Source of the DNA: Candidatus Hydrothermarchaeum profundi
GTDB taxonomy: Archaea > Hydrothermarchaeota > Hydrothermarchaeia > Hydrothermarchaeales > Hydrothermarchaeaceae
Assembly (NCBI GenBank): GCA_002011125.2
Contig: MTMF02000009.1
Coordinates: 1,766,989-1,830,988, forward strand
Reading direction: 5' to 3'
Length of the DNA: 64,000 bases
Part shown: piece by piece, positions 8,601 to 17,321 of the stretch
Layout of the letters: each line of letters begins with the position of its first letter
Position numbering within the stretch: the stretch's first letter is position 1
Position numbers and translations under genes: made by a program
The notes under the pieces: generated by a model
What the model was told of the DNA's origin: nothing
What the model saw: the letters and a program-made list of their open reading frames with translations, nothing else
The model's database searches: none

Positions 8601-9259
8601 CCATTTAGCTGTGTCCTAAAGCCATTATCCTTCTCATACACCTCCATTAGATGAAGAGAAATCGGCATATCGAAGGCATCTACGGTAGAGTGGAGGCTTG
8701 CAATAAAAAACTCATCAACAGGCGGCTTAGAGATTTCGCTTTTACCCAGATATACCTCTTCTAGGTCTTTGAAGAATTTTCTCAGGAACTCTTTTATCTG
8801 CTTTTCAACTATTGGCTTATCTATCTCCTTGAGGTTTCTTATCTTAGTTACCTCATACCTCCTAACCCTCCTGTCAACTACGCTCCTAGCTTCTGGATCA
8901 AAGGTCTTCCATAGGAAGAGCTCATTAATATTCCAAGTACCAATATACTCTATCTGAGGACTTGCCATAGTAGCTTTGCGCTGAGCATCGTTCAAAATAT
9001 AATCATGAGTCCATCCCAGAGGAGGTTTAAGCTCGATTAGACATACCACTCTACGATTTTTCTTCCACCAAACGATAAAATCCGGAAAACTAATGCTACT
9101 ACCATCTGAAGTCTTAATCTCAATCTGCGAGTCTACATACTCTAAAGGAGAATCGATCTCTTTTAGTACTTCGCTCATCCAATTGGTAAGTCTCCTCCTA
9201 AGAGTGTCCTCAACATATCCAAAGCTTATAGATATATCATCTCTCTTGTGATATTTCAT
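5687..9259 (-). CDS. Single-chain restriction-modification enzyme: PD-(D/E)xK nuclease fused to N6-adenine methyltransferase
   Basis: This 1190-residue protein combines cutting and modification. Residues 59-78 form a PD-(D/E)xK core (PDFIVWWKKN...ELK: D60, E76, K78). The methyltransferase follows: LGQYFTRPGLVDLI (354-367), SAM motif I DFGCGAGTF (381-389) and catalytic NPPY (492-495), typical of gamma-class N6-adenine methylases of the Eco57I/type IIG/IIL kind. The second half has TaqI-like target-recognition features (CRGFTTGANEFFYL) and a coiled C-terminus. No separate R, M or S subunit flanks it, so it is probably self-sufficient. A PglX-like BREX/DISARM methylase was considered, but those lack an N-terminal nuclease and have other neighbours. 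Start ATG at 9259. Confidence 0.85.
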   Translation of the reverse strand: MKYHKRDDISISFGYVEDTLRRRLTNWMSEVLKEIDSPLEYVDSQIEIKTSDGSSISFPDFIVWWKKNRRVVCLIELKPPLGWTHDYILNDAQRKATMASPQIEYIGTWNINELFLWKTFDPEARSVVDRRVRRYEVTKIRNLKEIDKPIVEKQIKEFLRKFFKDLEEVYLGKSEISKPPVDEFFIASLHSTVDAFDMPISLHLMEVYEKDNGFRTQLNGWFIEQGWTLPSSDEDFERIARQFLYLLLDKLLFYNTLRLKYNLKQITIPEGIDSSEALKRRLQEYFDIAERVTGDYETVFATNFIEGIPLPDEIIPNFRHFINSFSKYDFSQIGLKDIGRIFDSLIPVNERHKLGQYFTRPGLVDLIIGFCVKSERDIVADFGCGAGTFLVRSYARLKTFNPTKSHSEVLSQLYGIDIAKFPAHLSTISLAIRNLASVENYPQIICKDFFHIYPTQDQKKLRMWLNIGERISTLSKGEKELYVPYMDAVVGNPPYTRQEELEDYKPEYKKVLNAVIKQDWGRNVILGKRAGVHAYFFLHGLKFLREEGRFGYVTSNSWLDVDYGKYLQEFFLTKTKIVAIIESKVERWFEEADVNTAVTILERCYSENQEEDEKRKKEREENVVKFVQLLKPLSEIIPQTDDDEKKFGSIEKLIKLIENKTEFYEDEKIRIFPKKQAELWKEGYDKEAGRYVGSKWGKYVRAPPIFFKIIEKGRDLLVPLKEIAEVCRGFTTGANEFFYLIDEDIARWSIEREFWMHPIEKDFEVPVQGHAWRDKGGKYFKKSQYSSRLSLKDFLREDGYVYWIPNYVVKSPRECQGVIVDLGDLKYRVLMIHKDREELNGTNVLKYIEWGEERGFHERPTCASRKRWYDLGERVPGKIGWPYILRERIFSILNSSRVFFDCEFFDVYLIGNSAVLSAILTSSYNFMLIEILTRSYGGGGGPLKIQVYELKDILVFDPFQLQKRNIKKLKKAFDRLSKRPIGSVFDEIGAKKPEDVSLDKVKPDRRELDKIIMGEILGLTEEEQLEVYRAVVNLVKSRIEKAESVSRKKKSRGSRPEDIAEAILREVDISRLKKFPEEYIPDTTLVEIVEVPGGPSMTGSDLNGFYVNIGGKRFNCEYPEKAEYIHYAVINGARSIKVPVNKKRVIEAVKKYQNDLGIIVKDIQSYLERYIPDRKLRKKVWFIISKRLAS

Positions 9260-9436
9260 TAGTTAACTCCTTGGGATTTCCAAGGATATACCCGAGATTT
9301 TCATTAAAAGATTATGTTTTCCGTAAAAAAAGAATTTAATTAAAAATACAACTAATAAAGCATAATAAAGCCTTAGTTAATACTAAATCTTATTTAAAAA
9401 GTGATTTATTAACACTAATAGGAAAAAACATTAGTA

Positions 9437-10174
9437 TCACATCATGCCTCTCTCTTTCATACTGACGAACTTTCCATTACCTATCACGACATGATCCCGT
9501 ATCTCGATCCCAATAGTACGTCCTGCTTCTATTATCCTCTTGGTTACCTCTATGTCGCCATCGCTTGGCTCGGGGTCTCCCGAAGGATGATTATGGACTA
9601 TTATCACAGAGTCAGCATTCTTCACCAATGCTATCCTAAAGATGCTCCTCGGCTCTAGGACGCTGATATTAAGGGACCCTACAGAGACAACTACCTCAGA
9701 GTTGTCTATAACTCCGCATCTCGTGTCAAGGCAGAGTACAACGACCTGCTCCCTATCTAAATCTCTCATCTTAGGCAATAGAAACTCTGCAACATCCTTA
9801 GGGTTTGATATCTCATATCTCTCTGTGCTCGGGTAATCCATCCGCTTAGCAAGCTCATAGGCCGCTTTGAGTTGGACAGCCTTAGCAAAGCCCATACCCG
9901 GAACCCAACGCAACTCATTGACATCTGCCGAGAAAAGAGACCTGAGACTACCATATTTTTGTAGCAGCCTATTCGCTACATCAACTGCCGTCTCTCCTTT
10001 CCTGCCAGAGCGGAGTAGGATAGCAAGCAGCTCAGAAGTGGAAAGCGCTGGCGCTCCATGCGCTGCTAACCTTTCCCTAGGCCTCTCGCTCGGTGGCAGG
10101 TCTTTAATATATATTTTATCCCCTCTTGGCCTAGAATAGCGGCTTCTCCAGTCCTTTCCTGCGTAGTCATCCAT
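9437..10174 (-). CDS. radC: RadC-family JAB/MPN metalloprotein
   Basis: A 245-residue RadC protein of normal family length. Residues 38-110 carry the N-terminal helix-hairpin-helix-like region (LRWVPGMGFAKAVQLKAAYELAKR). The C-terminal JAB domain holds the complete metal-binding motif HNHPSGDPEPSDGD (H194, H196, D207). RadC is widespread in bacteria and patchy in archaea; its function is unsettled, though it recurs in mobile and defence neighbourhoods. Here it lies upstream of a restriction-modification gene on the same strand, about 180 bases apart, so acquisition with that locus is possible. Start ATG at 10174. Confidence 0.92.
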   Translation of the reverse strand: MDDYAGKDWRSRYSRPRGDKIYIKDLPPSERPRERLAAHGAPALSTSELLAILLRSGRKGETAVDVANRLLQKYGSLRSLFSADVNELRWVPGMGFAKAVQLKAAYELAKRMDYPSTERYEISNPKDVAEFLLPKMRDLDREQVVVLCLDTRCGVIDNSEVVVSVGSLNISVLEPRSIFRIALVKNADSVIIVHNHPSGDPEPSDGDIEVTKRIIEAGRTIGIEIRDHVVIGNGKFVSMKERGMM

Positions 10175-10228
10175 GAAATGCTGAAACTCACAGGAGAATA
10201 TATAGGCATGCTTTTTTCGGATAAAATC

Positions 10229-11161
10229 CTACTCCTCGAATTCTTTTTCTATCCTTATTCTCTGGGTCCTCCCGTGAGGCTCCTTTGAAACTATTTTTCT
10301 CTCACAGAGCACTGCGACTATCCTGCTAACTTTAGGCCTTGAAAAGCCTGTTTTAGCTGGCAACTGATCCTGCATTATTTCACCGCCGTTTTCTATAATC
10401 GCATCCACAACCTTTTGCTCATCTTCGGTTAGGATCTCATAGGAGACTTTCTCTCCCTTCTTCATTCGTAAGAGAGCGAAAACTAGAAACGCTCCAACAA
10501 CGAGCCCGCTTAAAAGGGAGAATACTTCCTTCGGTAACTTTTTCTTCTTAAAATCCTCTCCCTCTCCAACTGTGGTAACAGTATAACCTTGTGAGGATAG
10601 ATAATCCTTAATCTCCTGCGATATCCCTTTATCCACCAGCACCACTCTTTCAATTCTCATGGTATTCATCGCATCTTCTACGCTCATAGGAACCTCATTC
10701 TGCCTCGTAAATAGTATGGGAAACCCTGTCTCGCCAGCTATTCTGAGGGCGGTCAACATTCCCTCATAGGTCTCGCCGTTAACCAAGATGCATTCCTTAG
10801 AGTCAGGGTATAGCTCAATGGCAAACCTAGCTGATGTTCCATGACGGTCTGCACCGCTTATCCGGTTAGTCACAAATCCTAGTGCTTCAATCTCCCTCTG
10901 GACCTTTAGTGATATAGCGCTTTCTCCACCAATGATAAGCACCCTATCGTAGCCAGCCTCTCTATAGCCCTTCAACTGCACTTTAACTTCATCTAATAGT
11001 TCGTTCGGAGTTGTAGTAACGATGGGTATACCTGACTTCTGAGAGTATGCCTGCGCTATAACCCAGTCTGGAGGAAGATCACTTCTCACGAGGATTACAT
11101 CGTAGTTTGATAAGCTTCCAATAAAGAGTAACAGTAGTAGCGTTGTTATTAAACGCTTCAT
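10229..11161 (-). CDS. Membrane-spanning regulator: secreted CWB2-like domain, one TM helix, cytoplasmic winged helix
   Basis: The 310-residue protein has a signal-like N-terminus (1-18), then an outside domain of the cell-wall-binding-repeat-2 kind (VILVRSDLPPDWVIAQAYS, RVLIIGGESAIS, RISGADRHGTSARFAIEL, FPILFTRQNEVP, RVVLVDKGIS). Residues 214-232 form one transmembrane helix followed by basic RMKKGEK. Residues 244-303 are a MarR-like winged helix (LTEDEQKVVDAIIENGG...RPKVSRIVAVLCERKIVS). The domain order implies a one-component receptor: sensing outside, DNA binding inside. It is divergent from a giant surface protein that also ends in CWB2 repeats. The function is inferred from architecture only. 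Confidence 0.75.
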   Translation of the reverse strand: MKRLITTLLLLLFIGSLSNYDVILVRSDLPPDWVIAQAYSQKSGIPIVTTTPNELLDEVKVQLKGYREAGYDRVLIIGGESAISLKVQREIEALGFVTNRISGADRHGTSARFAIELYPDSKECILVNGETYEGMLTALRIAGETGFPILFTRQNEVPMSVEDAMNTMRIERVVLVDKGISQEIKDYLSSQGYTVTTVGEGEDFKKKKLPKEVFSLLSGLVVGAFLVFALLRMKKGEKVSYEILTEDEQKVVDAIIENGGEIMQDQLPAKTGFSRPKVSRIVAVLCERKIVSKEPHGRTQRIRIEKEFEE

Positions 11162-11261
11162 GGCTAAAGAACTAGATTACCGGACATATAATACTTGCGA
11201 ATTTCTCCGAATTTGACAATGCTTATTCTATTGCTTAAAGATTTGGAGTGGGAGGTGATTA
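11162..11261. promoter_or_regulatory. Divergent promoter region between CWB2-wHTH gene and giant surface-protein gene
   Basis: The 100-base gap holds promoters for both directions. For the reverse gene a TATA-like AGTATTATATG (reverse strand, about 11186-11198) lies some 26 bases from the ATG at 11161, suggesting a leaderless or nearly leaderless transcript. For the forward gene there is a strong GGGAGGTGATTA just before ATG 11262. The shared space would let the winged-helix protein regulate both genes, which is inference. Confidence 0.4.
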
Positions 11262-14200
11262 ATGCTGAGAGGAATCCTCCTAATAATTCTTTTTCTGGCA
11301 TTAACCCCTACTGTGGAGGCATCAATAAAGGTAGTGAATAGGTCAACTCCCGCCTGCTATTCAGGCGAGTATCACCAGACAATACAATCAGCAGTTGACT
11401 CAGCGGCTAGTGGAGATTCCATAATAATTTGTCCTGGAATCTATAGCGAAAATATTGATATAGGGTTGCCGCTTGAGATTAAATCTTACTCCCAAGATTA
11501 TGCTGACACAGTAGTACAAGCTGCTATCGCAAGCGATAATGTCTTTGAGATAACCGCAGGCAACGTTAATCTCAGCAGCCTTACAATCACAGGTGCTAAT
11601 GGGAGTAACGCCGCAGGAGTATACATCTTCGGGGCAAAGGAGTGTAATATCACGAATAACAAGATTAGCGGAAATTGGTACGGGATTAAAACTAGATCAT
11701 CTAGTAATAATGTATTTTTTAATAATAACTTAAGTTTAAATACAGAAAGCGGGATTGCCCTAGGGACTTCAAGTAATAATGTCATAATAAGAAATAAGAT
11801 TTCATACAATAACTATGGGATTTTATTAAGAGATTCTATTAATAACCTACTTTCAAATAATTCGGTGCTAAATAATTACTATAGTGGATTATTCTTGGAT
11901 TTTTCAGGTAGTAATACTATCGCTAATAATAATATTAGCCTCAACTACGACTATGGAATCTATATCTACTCCTCAAACAGCAACTATATTTATAATAATC
12001 TTTTCAATAACACCTACAATTTTTACCTCTTCTCTACTATTAATGAATGGAATACTTCTACAACGCTAGGCTCTAATATAATAGGCGGGCCAACTATAGG
12101 AGGTAACCTTTGGGCTACACCGCTGGAATCAGGCTTTTCACAGAACTGCCAAGACAGCGATCATGATAGGATTTGCGATTCTGGTTTTGTCTTAGATGAT
12201 GATAACATAGATTATTTACCTATAGCCCTAGGTAACATAAGAAACTTGGAGACAGGTAAAAGATTTTCTTCTATACAATCTGCGATAGATGACCCTGAAA
12301 CAGATATCGGCCACACGATAGTGGTGCCGCAGGGGTACTACAGTGAGAACGTTAAATTGAACAAATCCATTAATTTAATTAGCACAGGTAAACCTACAAT
12401 AATTAATGCTAGCAAACCTGATTATACGCTGGAGATATCAGTAAGCTATGTAAACATTAGCGGCTTCACGATAACAGGAGCTTCAAGCTGGGAATCTTCT
12501 GGAATTTTTGTTTCCAATGCAGACTACTGCGATATCAGTAACAGCAATATCTCATATAACTGGCATGGGATTACCTTAGAATATTCCGATAACTGTACTC
12601 TGATAAATAATTCAATCCAATATAATTCCGGTTTTGGGGTGATATCAGAATACTCTCTTTCTAGTACTATTAGTGGTAATAGTGTAAATCTTAATGGAGC
12701 AACAGGGATACATATTTTTTCTTCTAACAATAATCTTCTAGAAAAAAATGAGATAAACTATAATGAAAGAGGTATTTATCTTCAAGAATCTGAATCAACC
12801 CGCATTGTAGATAACACTATAAATTCTAACACCTATGAAGGGATAACTCTACGAAGTGCTAATAGTAATTTGATAAGACATAACAATGCAACCAACGGGT
12901 ACATTGGATTATACTTAATATTTTCAAGCGACTTCAACGTTATTTCTGATAACAATCTTTCTCTTAATAACAGGCAGGGGGTTTATCTTAGCTATTCTCA
13001 AAATAATACCCTTGCAAATAACACTATAACGCTAAACGGGGATTCAGGCATATATCTTAGATCTTCCGGTAATAACAATTTCTATAACAACTTCTTCAAT
13101 AACTCTCTAAATGTCTTCTTTTACGATGAGGCTCCTAACAAATGGAATACTACCAAGCGATCCGGCTTAAATATCCTAGGCAGAGAAGATATTGGCGGCA
13201 ATTACTGGGCTACTATCGGTGGCTCTGGCTTCAGCGAATTATGCATAGATGAAGATGGCAATAGTATCTGTGACGGCTATTATGCTTTAAACCCGGGTAA
13301 TGTCGATTTCTTCCCACTATTCTATGAAACTGATCCTCCAATAATCGAGATAATTGGTAACGCATCTGTTAATAACAGCCTCCATAATAGTGCAATTACA
13401 TTCAACGCTAGTGTTTCTGATTTAAGATCCAATATATCTTCATGCCTTCTTGAACTAGATAGCATAAATGTTAGCATGCTTCTCGAGGGCACCGGTAAAA
13501 ATGTTACATGCGGATATGCCTCATACAATCTAACTGAGGGAGAGCATAAATACTCTATCTACGCTAGCGATGCCTCTGGAAATATCAACCAAACCTCTAT
13601 TTTAACGCTAGTAGTAGACTCTACGCCGCCTATAGTCTCGCTAGTAAGCCCCATAGACAACTATAATTCCTCTAACCAAAGCTTATTCTTCGAATTCACA
13701 GCCTCCGATAACCTTTCATCTGCTCTCCTATGCAGCATCTATGTAGACGGAAGCAAAGAATGGTCAGGATACGCTTCAAATGCAACTCTTCCTCTTGCTG
13801 AAGAACTCCACAGCTGGTATGTCAGCTGCTCAGATCAAGCTGGTAACAGGGGGTTCTCAAAGGAGTATACTTTTTTAATCGACTTAACACCTCCAACTAT
13901 AGATATATCTTCTCCTTTAGAGAAATTATACTCTTCTAGGCAGATAATGTTAAACACCTCCTCGGGGGAAGAAGTTGAAACCTGGGGGTACTCGCTTAAT
14001 GGCGGCGGAAACATCACTTTTACTCCTGCTATAACCATTTCTATATCTGAAGGTCTGAATACTCTCTTTGTATACGCTAGAGACTACGCGGGGAACACTA
14101 ATAGTGCTAGAATAGACTTCACCGTAGATACCATTGCTCCCTCTATTACTATATTGTCACCTGAAAACACCGTATATGCAGATAACACTATTACAATAAA

Positions 14201-16532
14201 CATAACCACCGATGAGAGCAGCAACATATCCTACTCTCTAAATAATGCAGAAAATGTTTCTTCCAACAATCTATCTACCAGCTTTGAAACATATACATCA
14301 GGAGCCGAAGGATTAAACTGCGTAGACATCTACGTGAGAGACAAGGCGGGAAACCTTAACTCGACCCAGGTCTGCTTCATAATAGACACAGTTAATCCCC
14401 TAATCGAGGTTACTTCACCTCAAAATCACTCCTATGGCTCATATACTATAGATCTTAACGCTTCATCAAACGAAGCCATCTCCCTATGGCAGTACTCCTT
14501 AAATGGGGACCCAATGACTAATTTCACTCCTAACATGACTATAAATGGCCTTGAAGGAGAGAATAATATAACAGTCTACGCTTTAGATAGTGCAGGTAAC
14601 ATAGCTAATACAACGATATACTTCTATATTGATACAATCCCCCCGGAGATCACTATTCTGACATCTAATAACTCCAACTTCTCTGGAGAAATAAATCTCT
14701 CCTGGACCCTACAGGACTCTTCACCTTTCACCGTAGATTTTTATTTGAATGGTAGTTTAAACCGGACGAATACTACCGACGGATGCTCTTTTGGCAATTT
14801 AGAGGAAGGAGTCTATTTATGGAGAATAGAAGCTACCGATTCGCTTGGAAATAAACACCAAAGCAAAGCTTATATATTCACAGTTGACATCACAGCCCCG
14901 CTTATCATAAACGCCACTATATCTGCCGAGAAAGCCCTAATACAAGACGGCATAGAGATATCAGTTAATGCGGTGGACAACTCTACAGGAACACGATCAA
15001 TATTAGCGGAGATAAATGAGGCCAATCTAACCTTTTCAAACCAAAGCCTATGGTTAACTAGCGAAGGATTCTATCATTTAACCGGCATCTATGCCGTAGA
15101 TTATTCTGGCAACATGGGATATTTCCCTATAGACTCTTCTTTCGCCATCTATAACGATACCACTTCACCTTCAATTATAATCCACTACCCAATGCCATAT
15201 ACAAATCTCTCTTCCAACTCCTGGGAGCTGAACTGGTCATCAACTGATATCTTTCCAGTAGCTTCTGCTATACTCTTAGACGGCTCAATAGTAGCGGAAG
15301 ATGTAGAGACTACTAGTGGATATAATATCCTCGAGATTACCGCAAGCGAGGGGTTTCATAACATATTAGTAGAGGTAAGTGATACAGCTGGAAACAAGAA
15401 CTCAGCAGAAGTACCTTTTATTATTGACCTTACTTTGCCCGAAGCAGGTAAGCCTACCATTATGCGGGAAAACATAACCGAGGGAGAGATGATTAAAATA
15501 AAAATAAAAGCCACTGATTCACTCACCGGAGTAGAGGACATTTTTATCGTGATAGAAGGTCAGAATTACTCAATGGAAAGAGAAGGCGAGTACTTCTGGC
15601 TGAAGCATCCCTTCGATGTCGGACTCTACACTATCGCAGGGTTCTATATACATGACTATGCTGGAAACCTAGACTACGTAGAATATAATACCTCTTTTAG
15701 AGTGGAAGAGAGGCCGAATTTCATCTCTTTATCGTTTGCTAGCGGAGGTGGAGGCAGTATAACTAAAAAACCTGTATTCAAGGAGGGCTTTAACGTTTTG
15801 ACCCCAGAGCTTATGAAGGACTTACTCAAGGACCAAAACATGTTGCAAGGTGAATTTTACAAGACCAATCGGTCAATATATCCAACCCTCGTTCTGACAG
15901 CAAGGAGCAAAGGTAAGTATCCCGCGCCGGATATGAACCTTGGCGGACTAAATATTAGCATATTAAAGGGTGATCTCTACGAGTTATGCGCTCAAGAAGT
16001 CTTAACAAGCCTCCGTAAAGCCGAGTCTATAGTCATCGCTAGAGGAGATATTGAGGCAGATTCTATTTCTGCGATAGCTTACGCCAAGGCTATTAATGCG
16101 CCCATACTTCTTACCGATCCTATAGTTCTACCTGAAGTCATATATAATGCTACAGAAGCATTAAAGCCGGAGAAAATAATAATTATTGGAGGCGAAAAGG
16201 CTATCTCCCGGGAAGTGGAGTGGAAGCTCGCCATGCTAGCAGGTGTAAGGAGAATCGCGGGTAAGAATAGAGAAGAAACTGCAGCAAATGTTGCTGGAGC
16301 TATTAAAGAAACTGCTATACCGGATACTATTATAATAGCGGACGGCGAGAGACCTGCGGCAGAAGCCGCTATCTTGGCCTATAGTCTTGATGCACCTGTG
16401 CTTTACTCTAATGCTGAGGAAATACCTCCACCTACGAAAGAGTTTCTAAAAAACATTGACCAAAAAACTAAAATTATTCTAGTAGGACTAGGTAATTTCG
16501 AACTTAACTATCTTATTTTTTCCGAGAGGTAG
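11262..16532 (+). CDS. Giant secreted surface protein: two NosD-like beta-helices, Ig-like repeats, C-terminal CWB2 domain
   Basis: The 1756-residue protein opens with a signal peptide (LRGILLIILFLALTPTVEA). Residues of about 35-330 and 330-690 are two right-handed beta-helix blocks with repeated short turns such as NNxISxNxxYGIYIxxS, each starting with an 'IQSAVD/IQSAID' entry strand as in NosD/pectate-lyase-like proteins. From about 690 to 1490 there are nine Ig-like repeats, each starting with a D-x-TPP-I-x-I-x-SP-type segment and many N-x-S/T sequons. After a glycine-rich hinge (ASGGGGS), the last 250 residues are CWB2-like (VIARGDIEADSISAIAYAKA, KIIIIGGEKAIS, RIAGKNREETAANVAGAI). No C-terminal transmembrane helix is seen, so CWB2 is the likely anchor. 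It probably acts in adhesion or glycan binding. Confidence 0.85.
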   Translation: MLRGILLIILFLALTPTVEASIKVVNRSTPACYSGEYHQTIQSAVDSAASGDSIIICPGIYSENIDIGLPLEIKSYSQDYADTVVQAAIASDNVFEITAGNVNLSSLTITGANGSNAAGVYIFGAKECNITNNKISGNWYGIKTRSSSNNVFFNNNLSLNTESGIALGTSSNNVIIRNKISYNNYGILLRDSINNLLSNNSVLNNYYSGLFLDFSGSNTIANNNISLNYDYGIYIYSSNSNYIYNNLFNNTYNFYLFSTINEWNTSTTLGSNIIGGPTIGGNLWATPLESGFSQNCQDSDHDRICDSGFVLDDDNIDYLPIALGNIRNLETGKRFSSIQSAIDDPETDIGHTIVVPQGYYSENVKLNKSINLISTGKPTIINASKPDYTLEISVSYVNISGFTITGASSWESSGIFVSNADYCDISNSNISYNWHGITLEYSDNCTLINNSIQYNSGFGVISEYSLSSTISGNSVNLNGATGIHIFSSNNNLLEKNEINYNERGIYLQESESTRIVDNTINSNTYEGITLRSANSNLIRHNNATNGYIGLYLIFSSDFNVISDNNLSLNNRQGVYLSYSQNNTLANNTITLNGDSGIYLRSSGNNNFYNNFFNNSLNVFFYDEAPNKWNTTKRSGLNILGREDIGGNYWATIGGSGFSELCIDEDGNSICDGYYALNPGNVDFFPLFYETDPPIIEIIGNASVNNSLHNSAITFNASVSDLRSNISSCLLELDSINVSMLLEGTGKNVTCGYASYNLTEGEHKYSIYASDASGNINQTSILTLVVDSTPPIVSLVSPIDNYNSSNQSLFFEFTASDNLSSALLCSIYVDGSKEWSGYASNATLPLAEELHSWYVSCSDQAGNRGFSKEYTFLIDLTPPTIDISSPLEKLYSSRQIMLNTSSGEEVETWGYSLNGGGNITFTPAITISISEGLNTLFVYARDYAGNTNSARIDFTVDTIAPSITILSPENTVYADNTITINITTDESSNISYSLNNAENVSSNNLSTSFETYTSGAEGLNCVDIYVRDKAGNLNSTQVCFIIDTVNPLIEVTSPQNHSYGSYTIDLNASSNEAISLWQYSLNGDPMTNFTPNMTINGLEGENNITVYALDSAGNIANTTIYFYIDTIPPEITILTSNNSNFSGEINLSWTLQDSSPFTVDFYLNGSLNRTNTTDGCSFGNLEEGVYLWRIEATDSLGNKHQSKAYIFTVDITAPLIINATISAEKALIQDGIEISVNAVDNSTGTRSILAEINEANLTFSNQSLWLTSEGFYHLTGIYAVDYSGNMGYFPIDSSFAIYNDTTSPSIIIHYPMPYTNLSSNSWELNWSSTDIFPVASAILLDGSIVAEDVETTSGYNILEITASEGFHNILVEVSDTAGNKNSAEVPFIIDLTLPEAGKPTIMRENITEGEMIKIKIKATDSLTGVEDIFIVIEGQNYSMEREGEYFWLKHPFDVGLYTIAGFYIHDYAGNLDYVEYNTSFRVEERPNFISLSFASGGGGSITKKPVFKEGFNVLTPELMKDLLKDQNMLQGEFYKTNRSIYPTLVLTARSKGKYPAPDMNLGGLNISILKGDLYELCAQEVLTSLRKAESIVIARGDIEADSISAIAYAKAINAPILLTDPIVLPEVIYNATEALKPEKIIIIGGEKAISREVEWKLAMLAGVRRIAGKNREETAANVAGAIKETAIPDTIIIADGERPAAEAAILAYSLDAPVLYSNAEEIPPPTKEFLKNIDQKTKIILVGLGNFELNYLIFSER

Positions 16533-16533
16533 G

Positions 16534-16689
16534 TTACACTTGCTCTCTCTTAATGTTCATCTTTTTGTATATACTAACTATGTTGGAACTGTCACAGCTA
16601 GGGCACTTTATTTCTTCCCCTTCCGCAGCTTCGTAGGATATCCTAAACATCTTACCGCAATCATCGCACACCATTATTTTTTCGGCCAT
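16534..16689 (-). CDS. Small zinc-ribbon protein (51 aa)
   Basis: A short reverse-strand gene fills the gap after the giant surface protein: ATG at 16689, TAA at 16534-16536. It encodes 51 residues with two metal-binding pairs, MVCDDCGKMFRISYE and KCPSCDSSNIVS, the four-cysteine layout of archaeal zinc ribbons. GGAGAAGAAGG lies directly upstream of the start. It precedes no obvious partner but is on the same strand as the DUF1405/CDF genes. Such ribbons often mediate nucleic-acid or protein contacts; no specific role can be given. Confidence 0.72.
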   Translation of the reverse strand: MAEKIMVCDDCGKMFRISYEAAEGEEIKCPSCDSSNIVSIYKKMNIKREQV

Positions 16690-16724
16690 CCTTCTTCTCC
16701 ACTTAAACTGATCTCATCTAGTAT

Positions 16725-17321
16725 TTATGCTTTCTCAAGTTTTAAAAATATTTCCTCCAACCTTTTTCCCTGATCTCTAAGTAGGTAAAGTCCTAAGCTA
16801 ATTACTACAGTAGAGATGGCTGTTACTAGTCCGACTAAACCTACGTGCTGGAAAGAAAACCATTTCAAAGGCGTGTATCCACCAACATAATCGAGATAGT
16901 CATTTATCCCAAACCAAAATATAGCCAAAAAAGGATAAATTCTGCGATAATTGATAGTGTGAAGTAAAACCACGGGCTCGATTATCATCCCAAAATGTAA
17001 GGCGAACATCAGGTAATAAAAGGACCTGTTTCCTGGGGAGAGGAAATAGTCCGAATAGAAAAGTATGACGAATAACGTCCAGAAACCATATTTTATCACC
17101 GCAACGGAGGCTAAATAGCTGAGAGCATCCACTTTTCTACCTAAGAATATTAAGCCAACTGCTATCGCAAACATGAAGGTGGAACCAGGACTATCAGGGA
17201 TAAAAGCCCATACAATTTTGGGGGTTATTTCTAACTGCCACTTATAGTAGAAAAACCCTGCAATGGTACCAAGAATGTTAATTATAAACACCATTGATAG
17301 GATAAGCTTATAGCGCTTCAT
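16725..17321 (-). CDS. DUF1405 integral membrane protein
   Basis: The protein has 198 residues and about six hydrophobic segments. The start FIINILGTIAGFFYYKWQLEITPKIVWAFIPDSPGSTFMFAIAV is the characteristic DUF1405 opening (FYY-QL, W-F-PDSP-ST), known from Bacillus YpjA and archaeal relatives of unknown function. Its start overlaps the stop of the upstream cation transporter by four bases (17318-17321), so they are co-translated. A membrane role linked to ion homeostasis is suggested only by this context. Confidence 0.85.
   Translation of the reverse strand: MKRYKLILSMVFIINILGTIAGFFYYKWQLEITPKIVWAFIPDSPGSTFMFAIAVGLIFLGRKVDALSYLASVAVIKYGFWTLFVILFYSDYFLSPGNRSFYYLMFALHFGMIIEPVVLLHTINYRRIYPFLAIFWFGINDYLDYVGGYTPLKWFSFQHVGLVGLVTAISTVVISLGLYLLRDQGKRLEEIFLKLEKA

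Noticed and set aside
16540-16773. Forward 77-residue frame after the giant surface protein
   Set aside because: The reverse strand here holds a better gene, a zinc ribbon with two CxxC pairs and a good ribosome site.
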